Shown here: in pieces, positions 1 to 6,836 of the stretch | How the letters are laid out: every line of letters starts with the position of its first letter | How positions within the stretch are numbered: position 1 is the stretch's first letter | Source of the DNA: an uncultured Pseudomonadota bacterium | GTDB lineage: Bacteria > Pseudomonadota > Alphaproteobacteria > RF32 > CAG-239 | Assembly: GCA_902795745.1 (NCBI GenBank) | Contig: CADBMG010000072.1 | Span: forward strand, 1-6,836 | DNA length: 6,836 nt | Reading direction: 5' to 3' | Notes under the pieces: model-generated | What the model saw: the letters and a program-made list of their open reading frames with translations, nothing else | What the model was told of the DNA's origin: nothing | The model's database searches: none | Program-made: the position numbers and the translations under genes

Positions 1-207
1 ACCGGTGGCAGTACGGAAGTGATTTCGAGCAGTAGTTCGGGCGGTAGTGGTTCAAGTAGCAGTTCAGGCGGCAGTTGGTCAACCGGAGGCGGTACGGAAG
101 TGATTTCGAGCAGTAGCTCTGGCGGTAGTAGTTCAAGTAGTAGTTCAGGCGGCAGTTGGTCAACCGGAGGCGGTACGGAAGTGATTTCGAGCAGTAGCTC
201 AGGTGGT
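1..207 (+). repeat. 81-bp higher-order repeat (two copies plus a partial third)
   Basis: Within the nonapeptide array, the block 1-81 recurs at 82-162 with only a few substitutions, and a third copy starts at 163 and keeps the pattern to about 207, where it changes to NI-type units. Each block is three 27-bp units: VISSSSSGG, a serine unit ending GG, and SWSTGGGTE, so the 81-bp period is a multiple of the basic unit. The left edge of the window cuts the array, so further copies may lie upstream. Confidence 0.88.
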
Positions 208-3108
208 AATATTTCGAGCAGTAGCTCGGGAGGAAATATTTCGAGCAGCAGCTCAGGTGGTAGTAGTTCAAGTAGTAGTTCAGGCGGCAGTAGTTCGAGC
301 AGCAGCTCAGGTGGTAGTAGTTCAAGTAGTAGTTCAGGCGGCAGTAGTTCGAGCAGTAGCTCGGGAGGAAATATTTCGAGCAGCAGCTCGGGAGGAAATA
401 ATTCGAGCAGCAGCTCGGGAGGAAATAGTTCGAGCAGCAGCTCGGGTGGAAATAGTTCGAGCAGCAGCTCGGGAGGAAATAGTTCGAGCAGTAGCTCAGG
501 AGGAAATAGTTCGAGCAGCAGCTCGGGTGGAAATACTCCGGAAATAGTTGATCCTTTGCAACCTGTTGCCAGTGGTAATGTCAAGCGTTTATACACCGAA
601 AATGAGTTTAAAAGTAGCGCGGAATACAACGGTAGCAATTTTGGTTCTGGTTCTATGAATTATTTGGGTTCCATTAATGCTGCCAAAGCATACTCTTATT
701 TTGTTGGCGTTGATGACAATGGAAAATTGGCAACCAATTTGGATAAAGTCTCGGTTGGTATTGTCGATACCGGTGTGTGGCAAAATCATTCTGAATTTGC
801 TTTAACCGGCGGAGCGAATAAAATCAGCGGACATAATTACGATTATGGCCCGTGTCGTGGCAGTGATTATAAAAATTGTTGGCGCATTGTAAAAACATTG
901 ACGCGTAAGATGTTGGTGTTCAGTAAATCTTGGATAAACGTCACAATATATAACAATAATATGAGCGATGCCGAAGTAAAGGAGTTTGAAGATTGGGCTT
1001 CGGCGTATGATGCAAATTACGATTGGGACAGCAGACAAGTTGATGTTACGCCTAATAAATATACCGACAATGACGAAGTTATGCACGGAACTCACGTTGC
1101 CGGATTGATTGCCGCAAATATGGACAACAGTGGAATGATGGGAGTAGCATTTGCCAATGCCGAAATTCAAGCGGTACGTTGGGATTTTCAATCTTCTTTG
1201 GCAGACCCTATCAACTATTTGCTCAACAGCGGAGTGAAATTTATTAATTTAAGTATGGGAATAACCTCAACAAACAATAATTACAATGCCCATACATTGC
1301 AAAGTTCCAGTGAGTTGAATAAAGGCTTTGTTGAATCTATGAAAGCAATAATTGCCAGAAATTCAACTGAAAACGGTTATACTGACGGCGTGGTTGTTGT
1401 AAAAGCTGCCGGTAATGAAGGAGCAGATCATCCGGATAAGCAATCGGGAATTAAATTACTGAAAGAAAGCTTTACCTATGGCGGAAGTGTTCATTCATTT
1501 GATGAGTTGCAAATGTTGGTGGTAACAGCGGTAGATGTACAGCTTGATGCCAACGGAGATGTTCAAAATTATAAGTTATCATCGTATGCTAATAAATGCG
1601 GTGATGCACGTTCATACTGCATAGCGGCTCCGGGAGGAAATTATTCCGCATCACCGGCCGGATATATATACAGCACGGCGCAACCTGATTATAAAGAGGG
1701 TAATATCACAGGCTATTACGGAACTATGGGAACATCGCAGGCAACACCGATTGTGACTGGTGCATTGGCTTTCTTAAAAGGAGCATATCCGTACATGAGT
1801 TCTCAGGAACTGATTGAGCTTGTTTATCAAACGGCAAATAAATCGGCAGCAGATTATACTGATAGCATATATGGTGCCGGATTGCTTGATTTAGGTTCTG
1901 CTGTTACAACCTATATTCGCCGTAATTCTGAAATGAAGGTTGCAACATTTGCGGGTAACAATATTAAGAGTGAGCTTGTGGAATTGGATGGTGCCTCATT
2001 GAATGTTTCTTCAACTTTTGGTAATGCTATGGAAAAAGCTTTGCCTGCCAGTATAACGATTTTTGATCGTTATAACCGTCCGTTTCAGATGGCTACAAGC
2101 AACTATGTGCATATTACACATGGCAGCTATAAGTCACTCAAAAATGATGTTATGAATATAGCTCAATCTCCTGTAATAAAAACATATCGGCAAGGAAAAA
2201 TGAGCTTTTCATTTGCTCCTAGTGCATTAAACAAAAACTCTGATAATATGATAGGATTTATGGACGTTAATTATAAAAACCAGCAAGGACAAAGTGGCTT
2301 CTATTTTAGCGAAAATACGGCGTATAAATCTTCATCATCCCAATCTCGCGCATTGAAAAATCCATATATGCACTTTAATAATGCATACGGAGTTTATCAT
2401 CAATACGATTTTGGTACCTATACAGGCATAAAAATAGAAGCTGTTACCGGTCAAAACGGTCTATATGACGGAGACAGAGATTATCGTGATGCAACATTTA
2501 ATCGACAGGCTTATGCAATAAATGCTGAATGGAATTTGCATAAAAGCAATAAATATATGTTGGCATTATCATCCGGATTTCTATATGAGGATAAAGCGTT
2601 ACTCGGAGTAAACGGTGATGGTGCATTTGCCGTGGATAACGGAAATACATACACGGCCGGAATAACGATGGCATTTATGCCTCATAAAAAACTAACATTC
2701 AGTGGCAGTTATTATCATGGTTGGACTGCATCTGGCTCCTTTGCTTCTAATTTGTTACGCACATCGAAGTTGGAAAGTAGCAGCTTTGCTTTTGAAGCTG
2801 ATTATGCTGAGGATAATCAAACACATTACGGAATACGCTTATCTTCACCGCTAAAAATCGAAAAAGGTAAGTTATATGTAGATTTTCCGAGCGGACGTGA
2901 TAATTTTTCCGATATTGTGTATCATCAGACATACGCGGCAAACTTAAAATCAAATCGCCGCGAGTACAGATTAACTGCTTATTATAATAAAGAACTTAGC
3001 GAAAATTTGAATTTCAGAACCGAAACCGGTGTACGTTTCAATCCCGAACATCAAAATGAAGCGAATGATTATCTGGCCTTAATAGGTATGACGTGGAATT
3101 TTAACTAA
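1..3108 (+). CDS. S8 (subtilisin-like) serine protease autotransporter, 5' end missing
   Basis: The reading frame is open from base 1 to the TAA at 3106-3108, giving 1035 visible residues; the start and signal peptide are upstream. Numbering codon 1-3 as residue 1, residues 1-177 are a Ser/Gly/Asn repeat linker. A subtilase domain follows, about 215-637, with all key motifs: Asp256 in IVDTGV, His362 in HGTHVAG, oxyanion Asn472 in AAGNEG and Ser579 in GTSQATP, closing with YGAGLLDL at 624-631. Cys533/Cys540 sit just before AAPGG, a pair typical of autotransporter subtilases; Cys285/Cys293 may form another disulfide. Residues 670-695 (SSTFGNAMEKAL, then FDRYNRPF) resemble the passenger-barrel junction of this family. 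Residues about 696-1035 alternate polar and aromatic residues like beta strands, include LLGVNGDGAF near 867, and end in WNFN. The expected role is a Sec-exported protease displayed or released at the outer surface by a type Va barrel. The Asp-to-His spacing is long (106 residues). Substrate is unknown. Family call is firm; a lipoprotein or tethered form is only a possibility because the N-terminus is absent. Confidence 0.93.
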   Translation, partial: TGGSTEVISSSSSGGSGSSSSSGGSWSTGGGTEVISSSSSGGSSSSSSSGGSWSTGGGTEVISSSSSGGNISSSSSGGNISSSSSGGSSSSSSSGGSSSSSSSGGSSSSSSSGGSSSSSSSGGNISSSSSGGNNSSSSSGGNSSSSSSGGNSSSSSSGGNSSSSSSGGNSSSSSSGGNTPEIVDPLQPVASGNVKRLYTENEFKSSAEYNGSNFGSGSMNYLGSINAAKAYSYFVGVDDNGKLATNLDKVSVGIVDTGVWQNHSEFALTGGANKISGHNYDYGPCRGSDYKNCWRIVKTLTRKMLVFSKSWINVTIYNNNMSDAEVKEFEDWASAYDANYDWDSRQVDVTPNKYTDNDEVMHGTHVAGLIAANMDNSGMMGVAFANAEIQAVRWDFQSSLADPINYLLNSGVKFINLSMGITSTNNNYNAHTLQSSSELNKGFVESMKAIIARNSTENGYTDGVVVVKAAGNEGADHPDKQSGIKLLKESFTYGGSVHSFDELQMLVVTAVDVQLDANGDVQNYKLSSYANKCGDARSYCIAAPGGNYSASPAGYIYSTAQPDYKEGNITGYYGTMGTSQATPIVTGALAFLKGAYPYMSSQELIELVYQTANKSAADYTDSIYGAGLLDLGSAVTTYIRRNSEMKVATFAGNNIKSELVELDGASLNVSSTFGNAMEKALPASITIFDRYNRPFQMATSNYVHITHGSYKSLKNDVMNIAQSPVIKTYRQGKMSFSFAPSALNKNSDNMIGFMDVNYKNQQGQSGFYFSENTAYKSSSSQSRALKNPYMHFNNAYGVYHQYDFGTYTGIKIEAVTGQNGLYDGDRDYRDATFNRQAYAINAEWNLHKSNKYMLALSSGFLYEDKALLGVNGDGAFAVDNGNTYTAGITMAFMPHKKLTFSGSYYHGWTASGSFASNLLRTSKLESSSFAFEADYAEDNQTHYGIRLSSPLKIEKGKLYVDFPSGRDNFSDIVYHQTYAANLKSNRREYRLTAYYNKELSENLNFRTETGVRFNPEHQNEANDYLALIGMTWNFN
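262..369 (+). repeat. 54-bp dimeric sub-repeat in the serine array
   Basis: Four consecutive units encode the same peptide SSSSSSSGG but alternate between two codon flavours. Units at 262 and 316 use TCA/AGT serines with GGC GGC, and units at 289 and 343 use TCG/AGC-rich serines with GGT GGT or GGA GGA. The DNA period is therefore 54 bp although the protein period is 9 residues, which points to duplication of a two-unit segment. Confidence 0.85.
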
Positions 3109-3113
3109 AAGGA
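3109..3113 (+). promoter_or_regulatory. Shine-Dalgarno site for the LplT-Aas fusion gene
   Basis: AAGGA lies immediately after the autotransporter stop codon and 6 nt before the ATG at 3120. It supports that start and, with the 11-nt gap between the genes, translation from a shared transcript. No room exists for a separate promoter in the gap. Confidence 0.8.
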
Positions 3114-3119
3114 AAATAA

Positions 3120-6100
3120 ATGACAAATGACTTGTGGCGCGGTAAACGCTTTATTCCTCTATTAATAACTTTATTTTTAGGAGCCTTTAACGATAATTTA
3201 TTCAAGAATACTTTGATGACGTTTGTGGCATATAAAATGTTGGCAAACACTCAAACCGTTAGTTTATATGCCAATATCGCCGCAGGAGTGTTTATTTTAC
3301 CGTATTTTCTTTTTTCTGCTTTTGCCGGAATGTTGGCAGATAAGTATAATCGTGCATATATAGTCAGAGTTTTGAAAATTATAGAATTGATTTTGATGGC
3401 TACAGCTGTTTTGGTTTTCACATTTAACAGTCCGGTATTGTTATTGCTTATTTTATTTTTTATGGGATTGCAATCGACTTTTTTTGGACCTATTAAATAT
3501 GCTTTGCTTCCGCAATTATTACATTCTGATGAGCTTATTACCGGCAATGCAGCGGTTGAAGGTAGTACATACGTTTCAATTATGTTAGGTTCGATACTCG
3601 GCACAATTTTACCGATTTATGTCTCGGCAGGATTATTGATATTATGTGCTTTTGTCGGGGTTATATCCGGCTGGAATATTCCGCAAACCGCCGGCTTACA
3701 ACCGCATTTGCAGCTCAATTTCAATTTATTGCGGCAAATCAAAGATAATATGAAACTCATACGTTCTCATATTATAGTATTTCGTTGCATTATCGGAGCG
3801 ACGTGGTTTTGGATATTGGGGGCATTTTTTCTTACACAACTTTTTCCTCTTTGCAGCAAAGTATTTAATACGGAAAAAGAGGTCGTTACTCTGTTTTTAG
3901 CTCTGTTTTCCGTTGGTGTCGGATGTGGTTCATGGTTTTGCAATAAAATATTAAAGGGCGAAGTTTCTGTTGTATATGTGCCGCTCAGTGCCGTCGGGTT
4001 AAGCATATTGGCCTTTTGTATTTGGGTATTGTCGATTGGATTTGGTCCTTCACCGACGCTAATATCAATATGGCAGTTTTTAGCTATGCCGCGTGGAATT
4101 GCATTATCATTTTGTTTATTTTTCTTTGCCTTTATGGGTGGTTTGTATGTTGTACCGCTTAATGCATTGATGCAGAAAAAAGCACCAAAAAAATATGTAG
4201 CATCGGTCATTGCCGGAAATAACATTATCAATTCACTTGGTATGGTAGGAATTTCTTTGTTTGCTGTTGTATTAATCAGCTTGGGATTTAAAATAACAGA
4301 TTTGTTTTTGTTTGTTGCCATAATAAGTGCCGCGGTGGCTTTTTATATATGCCGATTATTACCGGATGCTTTGGTACGTTCAATTTTTTGTTCGATTCTT
4401 AATTTATTTTTCAGAGTTAAGGTGCACGGTTTGCAGCATCTGCGTCAGGCAGGATCAAAGGCCTTGATTATAGCCAATCATGTGTCACTTTTGGATGGAA
4501 TTTTGATTGCCGCATATTTACCTCGCAAGATTACTTTTGCCATTGATAGTGATTGGGGACAACGTTGGTATGTAAGAATGTTCAGTGGTTTAGTAGATTT
4601 TTATCCGTTAAATCCGACCAATCCGTTGGCAATTCGTTCTCTGATAGACGTAGTTAATCAAGGTAAAACGGTTATGATTTTTCCTGAAGGTCGCATCAGC
4701 GTAACCGGCTCATTGATGAAAGTTTACGAAGGTGCAGGGGTAGTTGCCGCAAAAACGGGAGCCAAAATCATTCCTTTGCGCATTGATGGAGCACAATATT
4801 CCAAGTTTTCTTATATCGGAGATTTGATTAAAACACAGATATTTCCGAAAATTGCTCTTTATATTCAACCGGCATGTAAAATTATTTTGCCTGAAAATCT
4901 GAATAACCGTGAGCGGCGGCACCAAACATCATTGCAACTGCATGATATAATGGCGGGTATGATTTTTGACACAACCGATAAAAATAAGTCCGTTTTTAAG
5001 GCACTTTTAGATGCGGAAAAATTATATGGTAATAAGCATAAAATTGCATTGGATGTTATGAAAAAAACACTTGATTACGGGCAATTTTTATTAAAGACAT
5101 ACGTCTTAGGTGCAGTGTTTGAAAGGTTGGCAACAAATGATGATAAAATAGGTATTTTACTGCCTAACAGTTTGGCAGGTGTTATCAGTTTTTTTGCCGT
5201 GCAAAAAGCACAAAAGATTCCTGTGATGCTTAATTTTTCATTAGGAAAAAAACAATTTTCTTCTTGTTTGCATACGGTATGTTTGAAAAAAGTTATCACA
5301 TCTCGCCAGTTTATTGAACAGGGACATTTCGAGACATTGGAGCAAGTTGTTAAGGACAGCCAAGCTGAACTGATTTATTTAGAAGATATTGCAAAGCAGG
5401 TAAAACTGACAGACAAGATCAAAGGTTTTAAGCAATATTGGTTGAGGCAATCATCCGGTGGGCGAGCAGATAATACGGCAGTTATTTTGTTTACTTCCGG
5501 TTCAGAGGGGTTACCCAAAGCAGTATTGCTTTCGCATAAGAATTTATTGTCAAATGCTTTGCAGATTAATTTGGCTGTACCGTTTAATGCCAAAGATGTT
5601 TTACTCAATGCTTTACCGATGTTTCATTCGTTCGGTCTTACAGTCGGAACAATATTGCCGCTGATTAACGGGGTAAAAACATATTTTTATCCTTCTCCTT
5701 TGCACTATCGCATTATTCCAGAGGTGGCATACTATATGCAAGCTACGGCAATTTTGGGGACTGATACGTTTTTGTACGGTTACGGACGAATGGCAAATCC
5801 TTATGACTTTTTCTCGATACGCTTTGCCGTAGTAGGAGGAGAAAAACTAAAAAAACGCACGACAGATTTGTGGATGCAAAAGTTTGGAGTGCGTATTTTT
5901 GAGGGCTATGGAACAACTGAAACGTCGCCGGTTTTAGCCGTTAATACCCCAATGTTTTACAAAAATGATACGGTAGGACGCTTTTTGCCGCGGGTGGAAT
6001 ATCAATTGCATAAAGTTAAGAACATAGGCCGAGGCGGACAATTATCGGTGAAGGGTGAAAATGTCATGCAAGGCTACATTTTGCCTGAATACCCTGATGT

Positions 6101-6503
6101 TTTACAAAAGGCAGATGAGTGGTATGACACGGGTGATATTGTTGAGGTTGATAGCGAAGGTTTTATCCGCATTTGCGGACGAGTAAAACGATTTGCCAAA
6201 ATCGGTGGCGAGATGGTTTCTCTTAGTGCGGTAGAACAGTTGCTTGATGAAATATATCCGAATGCTAAGCAAGGTGTTATCAGTGTTGCAGACGATAGAA
6301 AAGGGGAAAAACTGGTGTTTGTAACATCAGATGCAACAGCATCCTTAAATGCTGTAAAAGACTACTTTCAAAAGCAGGGAATAAGTGAATTATGGATGCC
6401 AAAGGATATAATTTATACCCCGGATCCGCCGCTGTTGGGATCGGGAAAATTTGATTACGTGACCGCCGAACAACAATACAGGGCAAAAAAACAATCATCG
6501 TAA
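3120..6503 (+). CDS. aas: Trifunctional LplT-PlsC-acyl-ACP synthetase (lysophospholipid flippase / 2-acylglycerophosphoethanolamine acyltransferase)
   Basis: This 1127-residue protein is a fusion of the two E. coli proteins LplT and Aas. Residues about 1-412 are an MFS permease with many hydrophobic segments; GAFNDNLFKN at 21-30 is typical of LplT-like transporters, and the MFS loop motif GMLADKYNR is at 70-78. Residues about 435-610 are a PlsC/LPLAT acyltransferase with the NHVSLLD motif (His454, Asp459) and FPEGR at 521-525. Residues about 624-1120 are an AMP-binding adenylation domain with TSGSEGLPK at 792-800, YGTTE at 930-934, YDTGD at 1002-1006, the hinge GRVKR at 1020-1024 and the likely catalytic Lys1110 in GSGK. 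Known family role: lysophospholipids, mainly lyso-PE, are flipped to the cytoplasmic face of the inner membrane and re-acylated with fatty acid activated on ACP. All three active centres look intact and the length matches three-domain homologues. The ATG start has a good ribosome binding site and leads directly into the first helix. It probably shares a transcript with the upstream autotransporter. Substrate range cannot be read from the sequence. Confidence 0.93.
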   Translation: MTNDLWRGKRFIPLLITLFLGAFNDNLFKNTLMTFVAYKMLANTQTVSLYANIAAGVFILPYFLFSAFAGMLADKYNRAYIVRVLKIIELILMATAVLVFTFNSPVLLLLILFFMGLQSTFFGPIKYALLPQLLHSDELITGNAAVEGSTYVSIMLGSILGTILPIYVSAGLLILCAFVGVISGWNIPQTAGLQPHLQLNFNLLRQIKDNMKLIRSHIIVFRCIIGATWFWILGAFFLTQLFPLCSKVFNTEKEVVTLFLALFSVGVGCGSWFCNKILKGEVSVVYVPLSAVGLSILAFCIWVLSIGFGPSPTLISIWQFLAMPRGIALSFCLFFFAFMGGLYVVPLNALMQKKAPKKYVASVIAGNNIINSLGMVGISLFAVVLISLGFKITDLFLFVAIISAAVAFYICRLLPDALVRSIFCSILNLFFRVKVHGLQHLRQAGSKALIIANHVSLLDGILIAAYLPRKITFAIDSDWGQRWYVRMFSGLVDFYPLNPTNPLAIRSLIDVVNQGKTVMIFPEGRISVTGSLMKVYEGAGVVAAKTGAKIIPLRIDGAQYSKFSYIGDLIKTQIFPKIALYIQPACKIILPENLNNRERRHQTSLQLHDIMAGMIFDTTDKNKSVFKALLDAEKLYGNKHKIALDVMKKTLDYGQFLLKTYVLGAVFERLATNDDKIGILLPNSLAGVISFFAVQKAQKIPVMLNFSLGKKQFSSCLHTVCLKKVITSRQFIEQGHFETLEQVVKDSQAELIYLEDIAKQVKLTDKIKGFKQYWLRQSSGGRADNTAVILFTSGSEGLPKAVLLSHKNLLSNALQINLAVPFNAKDVLLNALPMFHSFGLTVGTILPLINGVKTYFYPSPLHYRIIPEVAYYMQATAILGTDTFLYGYGRMANPYDFFSIRFAVVGGEKLKKRTTDLWMQKFGVRIFEGYGTTETSPVLAVNTPMFYKNDTVGRFLPRVEYQLHKVKNIGRGGQLSVKGENVMQGYILPEYPDVLQKADEWYDTGDIVEVDSEGFIRICGRVKRFAKIGGEMVSLSAVEQLLDEIYPNAKQGVISVADDRKGEKLVFVTSDATASLNAVKDYFQKQGISELWMPKDIIYTPDPPLLGSGKFDYVTAEQQYRAKKQSS

Positions 6504-6506
6504 AAA

Positions 6507-6535
6507 TTGTGCAAAAGTTGTAGCAATGCTATACA
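6507..6535 (+). promoter_or_regulatory. Possible weak sigma70-type promoter for the DUF3015-like gene
   Basis: The 87-nt gap between the fusion gene and the next start holds TTGTGC (6507-6512) and TATACA (6530-6535) separated by 17 nt. Each hexamer only partly fits the -35 and -10 consensus, but the spacing is ideal and the position would give a leader of about 50 nt. In an AT-rich genome such a match can arise by chance. Confidence 0.3.
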
Positions 6536-6578
6536 AAGCTCCGGTATTACATTATTCTTACCATGTGGACTAATTTAT

Positions 6579-6584
6579 AAGGAG
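6579..6584 (+). promoter_or_regulatory. Strong Shine-Dalgarno site for the DUF3015-like gene
   Basis: AAGGAG lies 6 nt before the ATG at 6591. It is the strongest ribosome binding site in the window and fixes the start of a gene that is cut by the window edge. It suggests efficient translation, as is common for small secreted proteins. Confidence 0.85.
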
Positions 6585-6590
6585 AAAACT

Positions 6591-6836
6591 ATGAAAAAGA
6601 TTATCGGTGCAGTGGCATTTTGTGCAGCAATGAGTTTGGCAAATGGTGCATATGCGGTTGATTCTACCGGTGGATGCGGCTTAGGCTCTATGGCTTGGCG
6701 TGGTCAATCTGGTATTATTCCGCAATCGTTGGCTATTACCACCAACAATTGGGCTTCTAACACCATTGGTGTAACATTGGGTACATCCGGTTGTGATCCT
6801 AATGGCCGTATTACCGGAGGCACAGGACGTATGATG
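6591..6836 (+). CDS. DUF3015-like secreted protein, 3' end missing
   Basis: An open frame of 82 codons runs off the right edge with no stop. It starts with a clear Sec signal peptide: MKK, a hydrophobic core, and a likely signal peptidase I cut after AYA at residue 22. The mature part begins VDSTGGCGLGSMAWRGQSG and continues with SLAITTN, an SGCD motif and a short GR-MM segment. This order (GCG-G-M, a GQSG segment, A-TTN, T-G, GC-xxG) matches my recollection of DUF3015 proteins of proteobacteria, which are about 150-170 residues, so roughly half is visible. Cys29 and Cys68 could form a disulfide in the periplasm. The molecular function of the family is not known to me. The hydrophobic-core Cys11 is not in a lipobox, so a soluble periplasmic or secreted protein is more likely than a lipoprotein. 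The 87-nt spacer and strong ribosome binding site suggest it may be expressed apart from the upstream pair. Confidence 0.82.
   Translation, partial: MKKIIGAVAFCAAMSLANGAYAVDSTGGCGLGSMAWRGQSGIIPQSLAITTNNWASNTIGVTLGTSGCDPNGRITGGTGRMM

Larger units (their letters stand above)
1..531 (+). repeat. 27-bp tandem repeat coding for Ser/Gly-rich nonapeptides
   Basis: Positions 19-531 are exactly 19 in-frame units of 27 bp, preceded by 18 bp of another unit at the window edge. Most units encode xxSSSSSGG, where xx is VI, NI, NN, NS, SS or SG; two are the variant SWSTGGGTE. The unit starts are 19, 46, 73, 100, 127, 154, 181 and so on every 27 bp to 505. The array ends sharply at Asn-Thr-Pro (532-540), where ordinary sequence begins. 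Two DNA flavours recur: one uses TCG AGC AGY AGC TCR for the serine core, the other TCA AGT AGT AGT TCA. The last four units (424-531) all encode NSSSSSSGG and are nearly identical, so this end was probably amplified most recently. The product is probably a flexible low-complexity linker ahead of the protease. Copy-number changes would keep the frame. Confidence 0.95.

Noticed and set aside
19..21. GTG at 19 as the true start of the protease gene
   Set aside because: The frame is open to base 1 and the repeat continues through it; there is no ribosome binding site and no signal peptide after it, although an autotransporter needs one. It is an internal Val codon.
1..531. CRISPR array
   Set aside because: Periodic at 27 bp but with no alternating unique spacers; it is translated in frame as a serine-rich peptide and joins the protease domain.
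203..547. Second + strand open frame of 114 codons across the array, rich in Ala, Arg, Val and Glu
   Set aside because: It is the same 27-bp repeat read in another frame, which stays open only because the unit lacks stops in that frame. There is no ribosome binding site or recognisable domain.
802..1191. Antisense open frame of 129 codons opposite the subtilase domain
   Set aside because: It is opposite the catalytic Asp-to-His region of a well-supported gene, and shows no recognisable motif.
3767..4321. Antisense open frame of 184 codons opposite the MFS domain
   Set aside because: It lies wholly inside a well-supported gene, has no recognisable family motif or clear ribosome binding site, and its composition is that expected from the reverse of hydrophobic codons.
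6518..6536. Hairpin (TAGC/GCTA with a 3-nt loop, extended by TTG/CAA across a bulge) as a rho-independent terminator
   Set aside because: The stem is short and AT-rich, it has a bulge, and no T tract follows. It also overlaps the possible -10 element.
6618..6623. Lipobox at Cys11 of the DUF3015-like protein
   Set aside because: The preceding residue is Phe, which does not fit the small residue required before the lipobox cysteine, and a good AYA signal peptidase I site lies downstream.

Overview
The window reads as an AT-rich Gram-negative (proteobacterial) chromosome segment with three genes on the + strand. I infer this from an outer-membrane autotransporter barrel, an LplT-Aas type phospholipid-repair fusion and a DUF3015-like periplasmic protein. 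The style (low GC, a Ser/Gly-rich surface protease, a three-domain Aas) resembles alphaproteobacteria, including AT-rich host-associated lineages, but taxonomy is inference only.

Layout. Positions 1-3108 hold the 3' part of an S8-family (subtilisin-like) autotransporter; its N-terminus and signal peptide lie upstream of the window. Its first 531 bases are a tandem array of in-frame 27-bp units coding for Ser/Gly/Asn nonapeptides, with 54-bp and 81-bp higher-order periods. Next come an intact-looking subtilase domain (Asp256, His362, Asn472, Ser579, numbering the first codon of the window as 1) and a C-terminal beta-barrel translocator. After an 11-nt gap with a Shine-Dalgarno site, positions 3120-6503 code for a 1127-residue three-domain protein: an MFS lysophospholipid flippase (LplT-like), a PlsC acyltransferase and an AMP-binding acyl-ACP synthetase. 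After an 87-nt spacer, positions 6591-6836 hold the start of a secreted DUF3015-like protein that runs off the right edge.

How they fit together. The first two genes are tightly spaced and probably co-transcribed. The flippase/acyltransferase/synthetase would retrieve and re-acylate lysophospholipids at the inner membrane, while the autotransporter displays a protease on the outer surface. A direct functional link is not shown by the sequence. The third gene has its own strong ribosome binding site and a possible weak promoter, so it may be expressed separately. No mobile element, CRISPR array, tRNA or rRNA gene was seen. The most unusual structure is the hierarchical serine-repeat array in front of the protease.
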